Source of the DNA: Spongospora subterranea f. sp. subterranea
Lineage: Eukaryota; Endomyxa: Phytomyxea; Phytomyxea; Plasmodiophorida
Length of the DNA: 64,000 bases
Assembly: GCA_049724395.1 (NCBI GenBank)
Contig: JAUGWO010000212.1
Span: 1 to 64,000 of the forward strand
Direction of reading: 5' to 3'
Shown here: positions 1 to 11,369 of the stretch, piece by piece
Layout of the letters: each line of letters starts with the position of its first letter
How positions within the stretch are numbered: position 1 is the first letter of the stretch
The notes under the pieces: model-generated
Database searches by the model: none
What the model was told of the DNA's origin: nothing
The model's input: the letters and a program-made list of their open reading frames with translations, nothing else
Program-made: the position numbers and the translations under genes

Positions 1-661
1 CTGCCATTCTTCGTTTCTCTTTGGAAAAAATGAGCGACTGATTTCCAGAGATGATTCAATCCGCGTTCGGGGCGATGTAAGGATTGAATCTAAATAACGG
101 CCGATGACATACTTCGCAAGTAATCGTACTTAGAGAGGCCGTTCATGCGCATCTCCTTTCTTTGGTCAGGACCGTCAATAACAAGAGCAGACAACCGGTC
201 GATGGCTTCAATAATTAATGTCTTTCTGTTAGGGGGATCGAGAAGGCATTCCTGTGGAGAAGAAGATTTTCTTGGGAAATACTCCAGAATGGATGGCAAG
301 AGGCTGCATCATGATGGCGACGCTGTCTGTCAACCTGTCGTCGATTTTGAGTCGTTCTTGATTGGCCAGTATAAGCAGTTCTTGAACGAAGACGAGCCCC
401 TTCGACCCATTTAATGCTAAGGCGAACAACATCTTCAGAAGAAAGATCATCAAATTGCTGTTCCATTACTGAATCGGTGCCTTCCGAAGTCGAAGACTCA
501 TCAGAAGATGCATCTTCAACCGAGTGGACGAGTTCATCACTACCTGTCACATTGAAATCATGGGGCAATTCAAGAATTTGTTGCTTTCGTAGTAAGGATT
601 TTTCATGCTTTAATGTTCGAGCATGCAACATCATTTTAGCTCTTTTCGATCTTGGCGCCAT
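1..661 (-). pseudogene. Degenerate ORF of unknown family, runs off the left edge
   Basis: Read from about 661 downward, the minus strand begins with a basic N-terminus (MAPRSKRAKMM) and an acidic Ser/Asp/Glu stretch. It continues as protein-like sequence spread over three frames to the window edge. No stretch is open for more than about 150 residues, and frame changes fall near 430 and near 230. I do not recognise the family. The basic-then-acidic start and the transposon-rich setting suggest the coding part of a decayed transposon, but that is inference. The plus-strand ORFs here look like shadows. Confidence 0.3.
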
Positions 662-1256
662 TTACTCGGTTTACAAATTACAATGTGGTGTGGAACGGGT
701 TTCTTCTTGTTCTGGTTGGGTTCCTTCCTGAATGATTGCCCTGGGCGCAGTTTACTGGTCCGTAAGCCGCAACATTGTTTTGCGAAATATGTGCGTACGC
801 ATTTCTCTAAGTGTATCTATGGACAAAACTGTTTTTCACCTATAATGTTTCAAATACTTGAAAAAGTCGATTGCAAATGCAATCGATTCATTCAGCTGTA
901 ATCCGAGTTTTGTTCTTGAACGTAAACGTTATCAGATACTCCGTAGCCTGTAGTGGCAAAGTTGGAGAGTAAAGTGTCCGGTACTGTATCCATATCCTGA
1001 CGCAGCAACCTGAACTAACCATTTTAGACAGGGGGAATGTACAGAACTGCAGCCCCAATGCACTTACGGACCTACTTAAGCTACCGAATAAAAGCAGTTC
1101 TGTTTTATTGCCAAGCTAATAGTCAGCCGGACCCTGCACACCAACGAATTTGTTCCAACAAATCTGTAAAGGATTCATTGGAGGCAAACTCAACTACTAT
1201 CTACCTTGGATAGCGGGAGAAATGACGAGTAAAACTTTCAGACCAATGGAAATAGC
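662..1256. other. No recognisable gene
   Basis: About 600 bases of mixed composition between the degenerate ORF and the hAT element. I see no long ORF, RNA gene or clear repeat. The bases just left of 1257 should hold the hAT target duplication but do not match the bases after the right end. Confidence 0.4.
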
Positions 1257-3568
1257 TAGGGGTGGGCACAAGTTGGTCAATGGTTAACCGGTCCCAAAAA
1301 ACACCGGACCGGTTAACCAGTTAATTAACCGGTTAACCAACCAGTTAACCGGTTAATTTAAAATTTAACGACAAACTCCATAAATATATTTATTTAATCA
1401 AACTTGCCGATCAAACGGTTCCACGACCCTAATTTCATCATCACCGTTATGTTCTCGTCAGATAACATTGTGCGATCGGCACTAACAAAGTCAAAGAATC
1501 AGAGAAGGCTGATTCCGAAGCGACAGACGACCCCATTATCATCAGAGTATCACGAGCCAGAAGGCTTAGCTTCGGGAAGCGCCCAGTCTGCTGCTTCCAC
1601 CACACGACTGGACATTTATACGACTTTTCGGCCTTCAAAGTCATGAAGCAGAAGTCTTCCACTTCATCCGTGACAACGTCCTGCTGTGGGTCCGACAGGG
1701 AAGCAAACAAATTGAATGCTGTTGAGTCCATGTCCTCCTGCTGAACAGGCAAATAACCATAATCAGTAGCTAAGATTTCTCAGATTAATCGCTTCGTTTC
1801 CTCAGACGCATCAGAGCTGCTTCGTCTTGGATCCAAGAACAAAGCGATGGTAGCCGTGTTGTTGTTCAGGTTCCCGGAATACTTCTCAAGCTTGTATAGC
1901 ATCGCCTCTGCCGCTGCTTTAACTTTGGGGTTTGTGAACCCTGTAGTTGTAGTGCCTGAAATGGTAGACTCACATAGGCTTTTTAGATGCGAGTAGATCA
2001 ATGGCTGCATGGCAAGCGTGACGAAATTTTAACCACTTGCAGCCTTTGTGCACTGATACGCCGAAGACAGGAAATCTTTGCAGGATTTGAGAATGCGCCA
2101 ATCCATGTCTGACAATTTCAACGGCCCAAGCTTGTCCAGGAACTCCTCTTGATTGCAAATAGCCTCCAAAATGTCTTTATTCTTGAAGGAATCTTCAACC
2201 ATCAAGAACATAGAGTTCCATCTAGTTTCGACATCTAGATTCGGCACAACTTGCTTTGTTGCCCGACCAAGCACTACACTGAGATCAGCATATTTTTGAC
2301 GGATCATCCCTGAACCTCGAACCATCTTCAGCAGATCTCGGAGCAATGAAACCTCACGTTTGATTAGCGCAGTCGCGTCAACAACAGCTCGGTTTATCAC
2401 ATGGCAAACACAGCGCATATGAAAGTCGATTGTACTGCAGAAATTTAACGCCAACTCACGCTGGAGATAGGAGTGAACAAGTTTGATGGCTGGAACCATC
2501 TCGCCACCACTATCCGACGTGATCGCGCGAACTTTTGTATGGATATTAAATTCCTTCAAAATCGTGATTATCAAGTCACTTGTGGTATGCTGGTTATGAG
2601 GACGAGGAAAATATTTAAATTCCAATACAGCATTTTTCAAGCACCATCTTTCGTCTATCCAGTGCATTGTGATAACCAAATACCCCTTCATGACTCTTGA
2701 AGACCATCCATCTAACGTGAGTGCTACTTGGCCAGGAATGCGCTCGATTTGTAACAAAAAGCTTTGCAGGGCTTCTGCATATTCGTCATGCAAGGACTTC
2801 ACGAAAGTACGACGGCTAGGCAAGATAAATCTGCGGTTCATTTTGCTGCAGAAGATTGCAAACGACTTGGACTCAACCAAACGGAAGGGTTGCTTGTTAT
2901 CAACAACAAACTCCACCAAAGATTTCAGCAGTTCCGCCTTCTTTTCATCATCCATCGCCAGAGGATCCACCACATTACCAGTTACATCCAGAGTACTCTG
3001 GTTGGGATCTCCTGTTTTGCCATCTTGCTTGAGTTTGTGGGCAACCTCAAGATGACGTTTAAGCGAGCTATTTCCGGTTCTGATAGAATAGATCTTTCGC
3101 TTTTTGCTGGAACACTGAGAGCAGATGATGCCAGTATCGCGTTTTTCAAAATAATTCCAAATCCAAGAAGAGTTTGCAGATAATTTGCGCTTACGACCAC
3201 AGTTGGTAACCTTTGAAGTTACTGTTTGCGATGGAACAGTAATAGCACCATCAGTGGGCAAAGTCTCCAAATCTGAATTGGAAGAACAGCTACTACGATC
3301 GAGGGAATAGGAATCACTCATTATTGAAGCAAGGCAGTTGAAAGATATACAGTAGACAAAATTAATTGAAAAATGGTGTGTATTGACTAGTGATTGCCGA
3401 TTGCTAATTGCGAGGTCAGAAAAATGCCGTACGAAAGTTTTAACGATATTAGGGGTGACCTACATAGTCTGAATAAGGCGTTGGGTTCAAAAAATCCAAC
3501 TTCTATTTTTGCAAGTTTTGACCGGTTAACCGGGCGGTTAACCTTTAACCGAAATGTGCCCACCCCTA
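1257..3568 (-). mobile_element. hAT-superfamily DNA transposon, 2.3 kb
   Basis: Terminal inverted repeats are plain: TAGGGGTGGGCACA at 1257-1270 and its exact reverse complement at 3555-3568. Inside both ends are imperfect GGTTAACCGGT-type subterminal repeats (about 1283-1352 and 3521-3552), a common hAT arrangement. The transposase occupies most of the interior on the minus strand. hAT insertions normally leave an 8-bp target duplication; the flanks GAAATAGC and CCTTTTGG do not match. The right end directly abuts the start of ankyrin copy A, whose sister copies lack the element. One flank was therefore probably lost by recombination after insertion. Confidence 0.92.
1447..3321 (-). pseudogene. 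hAT transposase with BED zinc finger, lightly damaged
   Basis: ATG at 3321. A BED-type zinc finger comes first (SWIWNYFEK, then CSQC and HLEVAH), followed by the RNase H-like core with LTLDGWSS, ITSDSGG and the cysteine/histidine segment CVCHVINRAV. The C-terminal hAT dimerisation region is recognisable (CPVVWWK, then SVASESAFS). One frame runs through nearly the whole gene, interrupted by two in-frame stops (2029-2031 TAA, 1780-1782 TGA). A frame change near 1490 moves the last 30 or so residues (FVSADRTMLSDENI) to another frame. About 640 codons in all, normal for the family. So little damage suggests recent inactivation. The product would have catalysed cut-and-paste transposition. Confidence 0.9.
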
Positions 3569-6500
3569 CCTTTTGGGATCGTGATGTCACGCTATCGCCA
3601 GGTCAAGGACTACAGTACTCCGTACGGAATTGCGGGTCCGCTATCGTCAACAGTATGATTGTCATTCTTTGTTATACTGATGATGCCGATGGTATTAAAT
3701 CCGATAATATTGATTCTTGGTGCCGGATTCCTCTTTCAACCATTGAATGGGTCCCCTGCCCTTATTGCGGCAATTAAAAAAGGGTCGCTATATTCTATTG
3801 ATGTTGGACAATACTGTACTGAGGGACTAATTGGATGATTTAGAGATAAATCCGCTGAGAAATTGGCCGCGACATTTGACCCGAGTACAGTTGCTCTCTG
3901 TTTTGAAAGTGGCACTGGGTGGAATGATTATTGGGACACAGAAGCCATCAGGTACAAGTTCACCGTTCTTGAATTAGCACTTCTCTACTGCCGGTAATTT
4001 CGACTTGACAATGGATTCTATATCTTCCTTGATGTCAACTCAATAGAAAAAATGTTGCCATTATTTTGATAAAGAGAGGGGCCGATATATCCACACAGGG
4101 TGAATTCGGGAATACTCCATTGCACATCGCCGCTGGTCATGGCCTGTAATATATTCCATATGATATGTCATTACCCCTTATCTGACACCTTAATAGAGAT
4201 ACCGTCGTCAGGGAGCTCTTGGAAAATATCAAAGTGACAAATCCACAAGCTATTGACCTCTCAAACCGTTCTGGTAAAACTCCACTCCATTTTGCAGCGG
4301 ACTATAATCGGTTGGTCGTTGAGAGTGTTTAAGGGTGATCTGCTGTCAATATTTACTATTGATTGTTCAGGGAAGATGTGATCAAGGCTCTGTTGATTGG
4401 AGGAGCCAATCCAAATATCGCTGATAGTTTCGGCAATACACCACTGCACCTCGCGATACAACGAAACCTGTAAAGTGCTATATTCTGCGGAAATTGCAAC
4501 TCATCTGATTGAGATCTCACAGAAGTGGACAGATCATTATTGATATAATCGAGGCGATGAAGGCAAAGGCTGTCGATGATCTGGGCCATAATGAGATGAC
4601 GAATCCCTCTGAGTATTCAAGTGGAACAATGGTTCATGATGGCCTGTATATTCTTAATAGGTGTGTTGAAATCATCAAAGTCGTTGACCTCATCGCACAG
4701 GGACCCAAATGCAATCGGTGAAGCGATATCAGAAGTAATGAACCTCAGGAACAATTTGGGATGCACTGCTTTCTGGATGGCAGTTCGTCATCAGCGGTTG
4801 GTCAATTTACTATCCTGTTCTAATCACCCACATCAATGATGTGTGTCTGTGTATCTCCAGTTGTGATATCGCCAACATTCTTTTTAAAAATGGTGCCGAT
4901 CCCAATAAATCGGATGACTGTGGGGACTCACCATTTCACACTTCTTTGCCAAACTGACATGTATATCGCCCAAATCTCACAAAATTTTCAAAGTTTTACT
5001 AATGTGCTGACAGGACAGACGAAATGATCATTTTGATGATTAAAAATATTGATGTCAACCACGTGGACGGCAGTGGCTGGAATCTGCTCCGATATGCATT
5101 TAAAGACAAACGGTTGGTCGTAATTAGTGCTGGATATTGATCAGCGCCTCAATCAAACTGATATTTTAGGGAAGTTTTGATCAAACATCTGTTGGAGAGA
5201 TTCGCCACTACTATCATTCCTGATCGTAATGGGAATACTGCACTTCACCTGGCAATAATGTTTGAACTGTATTATGGACAATTCAAATTGTTGACTTATC
5301 AAAATAGCTTATTACAATTTCTACAGAAGTGATCAGATCTTCATTGATATAATTAAAGCGGCGAGTCCAAAACCAATCCACCTTGTGCTCCAGAATAAGA
5401 TGACATCACGATTCTTTAGGGATTTAAGTGACAAACTGCATGAGAACCTGTATGTTGGTCAGATATCGGTCGGGCACATGAAAGGTCCTGATCTGATCTC
5501 ACAGACTCAGAGATGTCGTCAGGAATATACTCGCTCTCTCGTGCGACGCTATAATCAATTTGAAGAGACATGATGGCCAAACTGCTTTCTGTTTGGCAGT
5601 TCATAATAATCGGTTGGTCAATCCTCTGTCTGGCTCTGATCAGCGAGGTCAATACTAAGGTCTCGTATCCCCAGTGTTGATATCGCCCAAATTTTGTTGG
5701 AGAACGGTGCCGATCCCACAATAGCGGCTTCTGATGGGAAAACACCATTTCACACTCTTCTATTGGCCCTGTGAGTTAAACAGATCTCACCAAACACTTC
5801 AACAGTTACTGATTTTTTCACAGATCAGAAGATTCTATTCTGTCAATGATAAAAAAATTTGATATCAACCACCTGTACAATGATGGGTCCACCATTTTCC
5901 ATTGTGTTATTAAGTGTGAACGGTTGGTCAATTGATATTGTGTGGACACTGATTGGTCCCTCATTAACACTGAAGGATTAGGGAAGTTTTGGTTATGAAA
6001 TTGTTGAAGAGAGGCGCCAACCCCAGTATTGCTAATGCTGATGGGAACACAGCACTTCACCTGGCGATACTTCATAATCTGTACACACCTTTTATCATGT
6101 TATATTTACCAAAGATCTCATGTCAAATCTCATAGGAGTTCAGAGACCATTATATCTATATTTGAGGAGGCGACGCCAAGACCGGCCGATATTGTGGGTC
6201 AAAACGGGATGAGGGATCCCTCAGTGTATTTGAATTGGAAGTTATCTGATGCACCCCTGTATATTGTTAATGGGTGTCGATATCATTGAAGTCGCTGATC
6301 TGATATCACAGGGACCCAAATGTCAACCGTCAGTCCACGTCAGAAATAATCAATTTCCGAAACAAATTATGTCAAACTGCTCTGTTTCTGGCGTTTACTC
6401 GTGATCGGTTGGTTGAAATTACAGTCCGGTTCTGATCACATCTTCGATAGTGAGTTTTTGTATTTCCAGTTTGGATATTGCCCAGATTCTTATGGATCGA

Positions 6501-6590
6501 GGTGCCGATCCCAATATACCAGATAATCGTGGGAAGTATTGGACACCCGAAACCGCACCTGGCGATACATCATAACCTGTAGACTGTGTA
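3569..6590 (+). CDS. Multi-exon ankyrin-repeat gene, copy A (probably decaying)
   Basis: Ankyrin repeats, a protein-binding scaffold, are split by short introns. Well-resolved exons: 4047-4145 (99 nt, exactly one 33-residue repeat, with GNTPLHIAAGHGL), 4197 to about 4330 (GKTPLHFAADYNRL), about 4371-4469 (GNTPLHLAIQRNL) and 4523-4645. Introns between them are about 50 nt with GT...AG ends, typically after a CT of the closing Leu codon. Further exons carry ILFKNGADPN, VLIKHLLERF, ILLENGADPT and LLKRGANPSIA to about 6590. The start is probably ATG 3680 or 3683; the exon 1-2 junction is unclear. Relative to copy B there is one extra base near 4950 that breaks the frame, and several junctions are unresolved. 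No other domain was seen. Confidence 0.72.
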
Positions 6591-6789
6591 AAGCCCTCTC
6601 TGCTCTCATTCCTCTAACGACAACTGTATGTCCCGTATTCAATAAATCGTTCTTACAAGTTTTCCGAACTCTCTTGAACCTTTGTTTACACATTTTCACC
6701 TCTACCACCGGCTTTACTTTCTAAACTAACTACAAACCGGTTCAACTGGTAAACAACCTCTTGGTATCTTTCTACTGACTTTTGAGGCG

Positions 6790-7630
6790 AATGGTGAACA
6801 GTCGAGACCACACTGATCCTGAAGTTGCTGATTCTCAGTCGAATAGCTCTTCCAGCGGTACTGAAACTCTTATTATCAGTCAACTTGTTAGATCTGGCAG
6901 ATCCTGTTGAATCCCCCCAAACTCAAAAATATTGATCCTCAATCAATTGCAAATCTCCTTTGACAACGATCCGCTTACGAGTCACTTGTCGCTGAGCGAC
7001 GTCAGATATATGGCGAATCTATCACTGCTGTTTTCAATCGAAATCATAATGATCCCATTCGCCTAAAACCCTTTGCAAAAGCTTAAATCGGATCATCGCT
7101 CCAGGAGGTGACCGATCCGGACATCATTACTCATTTGAAGCAGATCCTAAAAGCCACATCCGTGTCTGGAGGAGTTGATATTGATCGACCACAAGTCTTA
7201 ATGACATGGGACCAAAAGATCATCAACATCGCATTATCGCTCTTTTCTCTCCAGAATGGATGAACTTCTAATAGACCTTGGGATCGCTGATTTGTTCGCT
7301 GACGAGAAAGGAATAAAAAAAAATCAAATATCTGATCAACGGCATTCGACCGAATAGTTTGAAAATCATAATCGAACACGCACTCGAGTTTGCTTCTGAA
7401 TCACAAGCTGCTCGAAAAGACGAAGCTGCTTTCTACAAATTAGTTCTTTCCAAGGCGAAATTCATCTCAACCAAGTACAGTACATCTGAAAACAGTTTCA
7501 AAACCGCTACCTCTTTCGCTGGGCGAATCACTAAAGGAGGACATCTTATACCGAAAACAGTCTTGGAAATGTTTTTGCCACGTCCTCCCCCTATAAACGG
7601 TTGTTTAATATGCAATGGAGCACATTAAGT
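6790..7630 (+). mobile_element. gag region of the gypsy fossil, with zinc knuckle
   Basis: Begins near MVNSRDHTDPEVADS and ends in a CX2CX3HX4C zinc knuckle (CLICNGAH...C), the nucleic-acid-binding signature of gypsy nucleocapsids. Between them, ILKATSVSGGVDIDRPQ and IIIEHALEFASESQAAR recur in the fossils at 15 kb, 21.8 kb and 36-37 kb, so these segments define one gag family in the window. Part of a broken element. Confidence 0.8.
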
Positions 7631-8289
7631 ACAAGTTTGTGACACAGTTTGACCTTCGATCTTTCACAACGTCGCACCCGAAACTTTCTCTTTAATAACT
7701 CTTCCAGATTACGCCAAAGATGACAAGAACGTCCTGTTATACCGCATTTTAAGGGTCTGTTCCGACACATTCTGAACAAGACCCAAATTTTCTCTTTTAC
7801 TCGAACCTATCGTGTCATAGTATCAACAGGAATTCCACATTGGGTCGACACAAAAACCCTATAATTCTGAAACAGCCCTTCGATTGACCCGTAGATGTTG
7901 AGACTATTGCCGATAGGACGACTAGTTGAACGCAGCCAATCATACCTGGCTTTGCCGTATTCTCAATCTTGAATGGATTTGAAGCAAACTTTCAACAAAG
8001 TTTTCTTGCTCAGGGACCTCGACCAGCTGGAATTTGTGCATAAAGTACAAAAGCATTAGAGGTGTGTTCTATTGACAAGTATTTGTGTATTGTCGGCAGC
8101 CAGGGCACAGGATCGCGACATGCCCGAGTCGAGCGATACGGTCGGGAAATGCGAAGGAGTGATGGACGCCCGATTCCCCCGACACTCACTAAACCGTAAT
8201 ATTTTTTCTGAATCCTCGCATCACTGCTTGTCCACACTTTATTATGCCCGCCGATCGCTGTCTAGCCGTTGCCTCACCGCCAATGCTAT

Positions 8290-8570
8290 TCTTCAAATTG
8301 GTACTCGCCTTCTCACCAGGACAGTACTTATCGATTGCGGTGCAACCTCTTCTTTTGTAGATGCAACATTCGCCCACATAAGCGCCGTTCCACTGAATCG
8401 GAAATTGTGCCCGGTCGGTCCCAATGTGGTCGATGGGCGGCAGAGAATCCTATCTATACCAATACTTACTACTGTCGCTTCCCAGTTCCAGAGTCGAGTA
8501 GTCTTTAACGTCATTGATTCACCAAACCACCCAATCATTCTTGGCATTTCGTGGCTGTCATTTCACAATC
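8290..8570 (+). mobile_element. Aspartic protease domain of the gypsy fossil
   Basis: DCGATSSFVD is the retropepsin active-site motif (D[ST]G-type, here DCG). HPIILGISWL is the C-terminal ILG-W motif that follows it in gypsy proteases. The spacing of about 75 residues is normal for the family. Confidence 0.85.
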
Positions 8571-8899
8571 CTGATATCGATTGGTCTATTGGTAGCTTAA
8601 AGCCACGTTCCAAGCTCAAAAACACACCAAATTCCGTCGATACTGAGCCCCGAATTTCAATTTGCACCGTCAATGCGGAGAATTTTCTTGCGACATCCCA
8701 GGAAAATGACGAATGCTACTCTATCCAGTTTAAAAGCGCCTTACCCCCTCCCCCAGCTTGCCATGCCTCACGTTTTGGCGACACCTCCCGAAAAGTATAT
8801 CGGACTTTGCTAGACTTTGCTAGTGTGTTCGATAAACGACAAGCAGACCAACTTCCGCCATATCGTCCGTACGATTGTTGCATCGATTTGAAAACCAGG

Positions 8900-10200
8900 T
8901 ACTGAGCCACCGTTCGGTCGTATGGCCTCTCTCCCAGAGAACAGGAAGCGCTTAAGAAATATATTCAGACAATCTCTCCCGTAGGTTCATTCGTCCGTCG
9001 CAGTCACCCGCTGGCGCTCCAGTCCTCTTTGTCAAGAAAAAAGACGGCTCTCTAGTCTCTACGCCTATGCATCGACTATCGGAAATTGAATGCCATTACT
9101 ATCAGGGACCGCTATCCACTTCCCTTCGTTGATCAAATGTTGGCACAGCTTAGCTCCGCTCGATGGTTTTCCAAATTTGATCTTTGTCGGGCATACAACC
9201 AAGTCCGGATTCGGAAGGGCGACGAATGGAAAACCGCGTTTCGCACACCGAATGGCCTATTCGAATACCAAGTAATGCCTTTTGGCCTGGCTAATGCACC
9301 GGCTGCGTTCCAGCATTTTATGAACGACTTGTTCCGAGATTACCTTGACAGTTTCGTCGTGATTTACTTGGACGATATCTTAGTTTTCTCTTCATCAGAG
9401 GCCGAGCACGACAAGCACGTCCGCCTCGTTCTCACCCGACTCAGAGACGCGAATTTGTACGCGAAGTTGGAGAAATGTATTTTCGGGGCGCACGAGGTAG
9501 AATTTCTGGGCTATCTCGTGTCTCATAAAGGGTTGCGTCTGGATCCTGCCAAAATTCATACAATTCTCGATTGGGAGACGCCCAACGATGTCGCTGCAGT
9601 TCAGACCTTCCTTGGGTTCGCTAACTTTTATCGCAAGTTCATCCGCTCCTTTTCAGATATAGATTATCCGTTGATAAATTTGACGCGCGATGGGGTGCCG
9701 CTTCACTGGGACATCCACTTCACGAAACCTTGAAAGCAGCGTTCACCTCCGCGCCCATCCTGTCACACTTCAACCTTGCGCTCCCATGCGAAGTCGAAAC
9801 CGATGCCTCCGATGTTGCCATTGCAATGATCCTGTCACAACGAGATAACGATGGTGAATTGCACCCAATTGCTTATCATTCCCGTAAAATGACACCAGCC
9901 GAGATCAACTATTATGTTGAACGTGACATTGGTCGGAATCAGTATTGGAAAAAGCCATACGACAATTACCGAAAGAATTGTTGGCAATTGTAATTGCGTT
10001 TCAGAAATGGCGCCAATTCTTGGACTTTAACCACAACCCAACCGTCGTACACAGTGATCACAGAAATCTGGCGTATTTCTCAACAACCACAAACCGAGTC
10101 GCCGCCTTGTTCGCTGGTCCCATTACTTGAATGGGTTTGATTATCGGATTCGGCATCGCGCAGGAAAGTTGAACGGGAAAGCGGATGCCTTATCTCGCTG
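8900..10200 (+). mobile_element. Reverse transcriptase and RNase H of the gypsy fossil
   Basis: The reverse transcriptase palm is excellent: FDLCRAYNQVRI, FRTPNGLFEYQVMPFGL and the catalytic YLDDILVFS, then FLGYLVS and [15 protein letters not shown] (thumb). RNase H follows with [16 protein letters not shown] and [11 protein letters not shown], ending around NGKADALS. The order is as in all Ty3/gypsy pol genes. Confidence 0.9.
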
Positions 10201-10269
10201 ACCAGAATATTAACCAAACGCCGCCGACGAATCAGTCCTACAGCAGTCGATGAAACTTTTGCCTCCGAG

Positions 10270-10950
10270 TTGTTTCTCGTAAACCCATCAGCAAGCATAT
10301 GTGTCCTGAGCGATCAACCGTCATCAACGAACTTGAAACCACTGATCGACCGCATTCGTCACCATCAACTGTCAGACCCGTTTACGAAACGGATCGTCGC
10401 GATCTTGGAAAAACCACAAGGCAGGCGATTTCATCTCCATGAAGGACTTCTGTACCGCGACCAGTCGCTCGTGGTGGTTGGTGACGATTGCAAACTGGAG
10501 ATTTGACGCAATTTGCATGATTCCCCTGTTGCCGGTCACTTTGGTATTGACAAGACCCTAAGTCTTATTCGCCGTACGTGCGATTCGCCCGTTCGTGTCT
10601 CAATACGTTGCTTCGTGTGACACATGACGCCGATCGAAACCGGCCCGCCATCAGCCCCGCGGATTACTAGTACCATTGCCAATTCCATTCGAATTGTGGT
10701 TCTCAGTATCGATGGATTTCATTGTCAAGCTCCCAAAATCAAGAGGTTACGATTCCGTCCTTGTCGTGGTGGACCAATGCTCCAGAATGGCCCATTTCAT
10801 CAGATGCAACGAGTCCACCAATGCGTTACAGTCAAGCGTACACGTAATGTTACAGTCAAGCGTACACGTAACGTTACAGTCAAGCGTACACGTAATGTTA
10901 CAGTCAAGCGTACACTGTCTGACAGATTTAGTGGTGTTGTTCCTGATTTC
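10270..10950 (+). mobile_element. Integrase remnant of the gypsy fossil
   Basis: An HHCC-like N-terminal part (LHDSPVAGHFGIDKT) and the start of the catalytic core (FIVKLPKSRGYDSVLVVVD, then RMAHFIRC) are visible. The core is cut short after a tandem repeat and the C-terminal part is not seen. Confidence 0.75.
10825..10915 (+). repeat. 24-bp tandem repeat, about 3.8 copies
   Basis: The unit GTTACAGTCAAGCGTACACG plus four further bases is repeated four times with one or two changes. It lies within the integrase part of the gypsy fossil and, being 24 bp, is a repeat of eight codons. Sister integrases of this type carry only one such segment, so this is a local expansion. Confidence 0.9.
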
Positions 10951-11340
10951 CTTTTCAGTTCGGTAAATGTGATCACAGCAATCCGTTTGACGAGATACTG
11001 TGCAATTCGTTGACCCCAGTTGTCTGGAGTCGGCATTGTCTTTCCCATCATTTTTACAGGACAGCTACAAAGATTGGGGTAATGTTTCAGGTTACCCTTT
11101 TCAGTGCATATTTTGGTCATTGTCCGCTGCCTATGTAAATATATTGGATGCGCGAGGCCAAGAGTACGATTGATATACTGTACAGTGAATTACCTTTGAA
11201 GCACGCCTTGGGAGTACGTGTGTCATTGGGTTGGCCTCCACCTGCCTTCCCTCCACTATCGTTCCCTGTCGCAAAGGACTCCATCAACTTCGTATCGACT
11301 GATATCATCTCGATGCGTGACACGCGCAGTTAATAGCGGA
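10951..11340. other. No recognisable gene
   Basis: About 390 bases after the integrase remnant and before the hairpin that precedes ankyrin copy B. Short ORFs only. No LTR could be matched to the 6.6 kb leader by eye. Confidence 0.4.
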
Positions 11341-11369
11341 ATGACTAATTTGTTACTGTACATAAGGGT

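Larger units (their letters stand above)
6591..10950 (+). mobile_element. Ty3/gypsy LTR retrotransposon fossil (gag to integrase)
   Basis: A fossil retroelement in normal gag-pol order: a short LTR-like leader just after the last ankyrin exon, then gag, protease, reverse transcriptase, RNase H and integrase. The domain order with integrase after RNase H defines Ty3/gypsy (Metaviridae). The reverse transcriptase looks closest to the Tf1/sushi type. The copy is broken, with several breaks (I estimate six to ten) across gag and pol, and no convincing 3' LTR was found. Because related gag fragments follow copies B, C and D of the ankyrin gene, insertion of the family probably predates the segmental duplications. 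No envelope gene was seen. Confidence 0.88.

Noticed and set aside
3394-3777. 127-codon plus ORF spanning the hAT right end and ankyrin exon 1
   Set aside because: It crosses the transposon boundary, so its first half is terminal-repeat sequence read by chance.
4313-6470. GG...AG (non-canonical) introns at the CGGTTGGTC ends of several ankyrin exons
   Set aside because: At first several junctions seemed to need a GG donor to keep the frame. For at least three of them a canonical GT...AG choice a few bases away also works (for example donors at about 4329, 5132 and 5629). The others lie in copies that may be decayed.
10624-11013. 129-codon plus ORF with a TVKRTRNV repeat
   Set aside because: It is the 24-bp tandem repeat read in a second frame; the integrase frame is the meaningful one.
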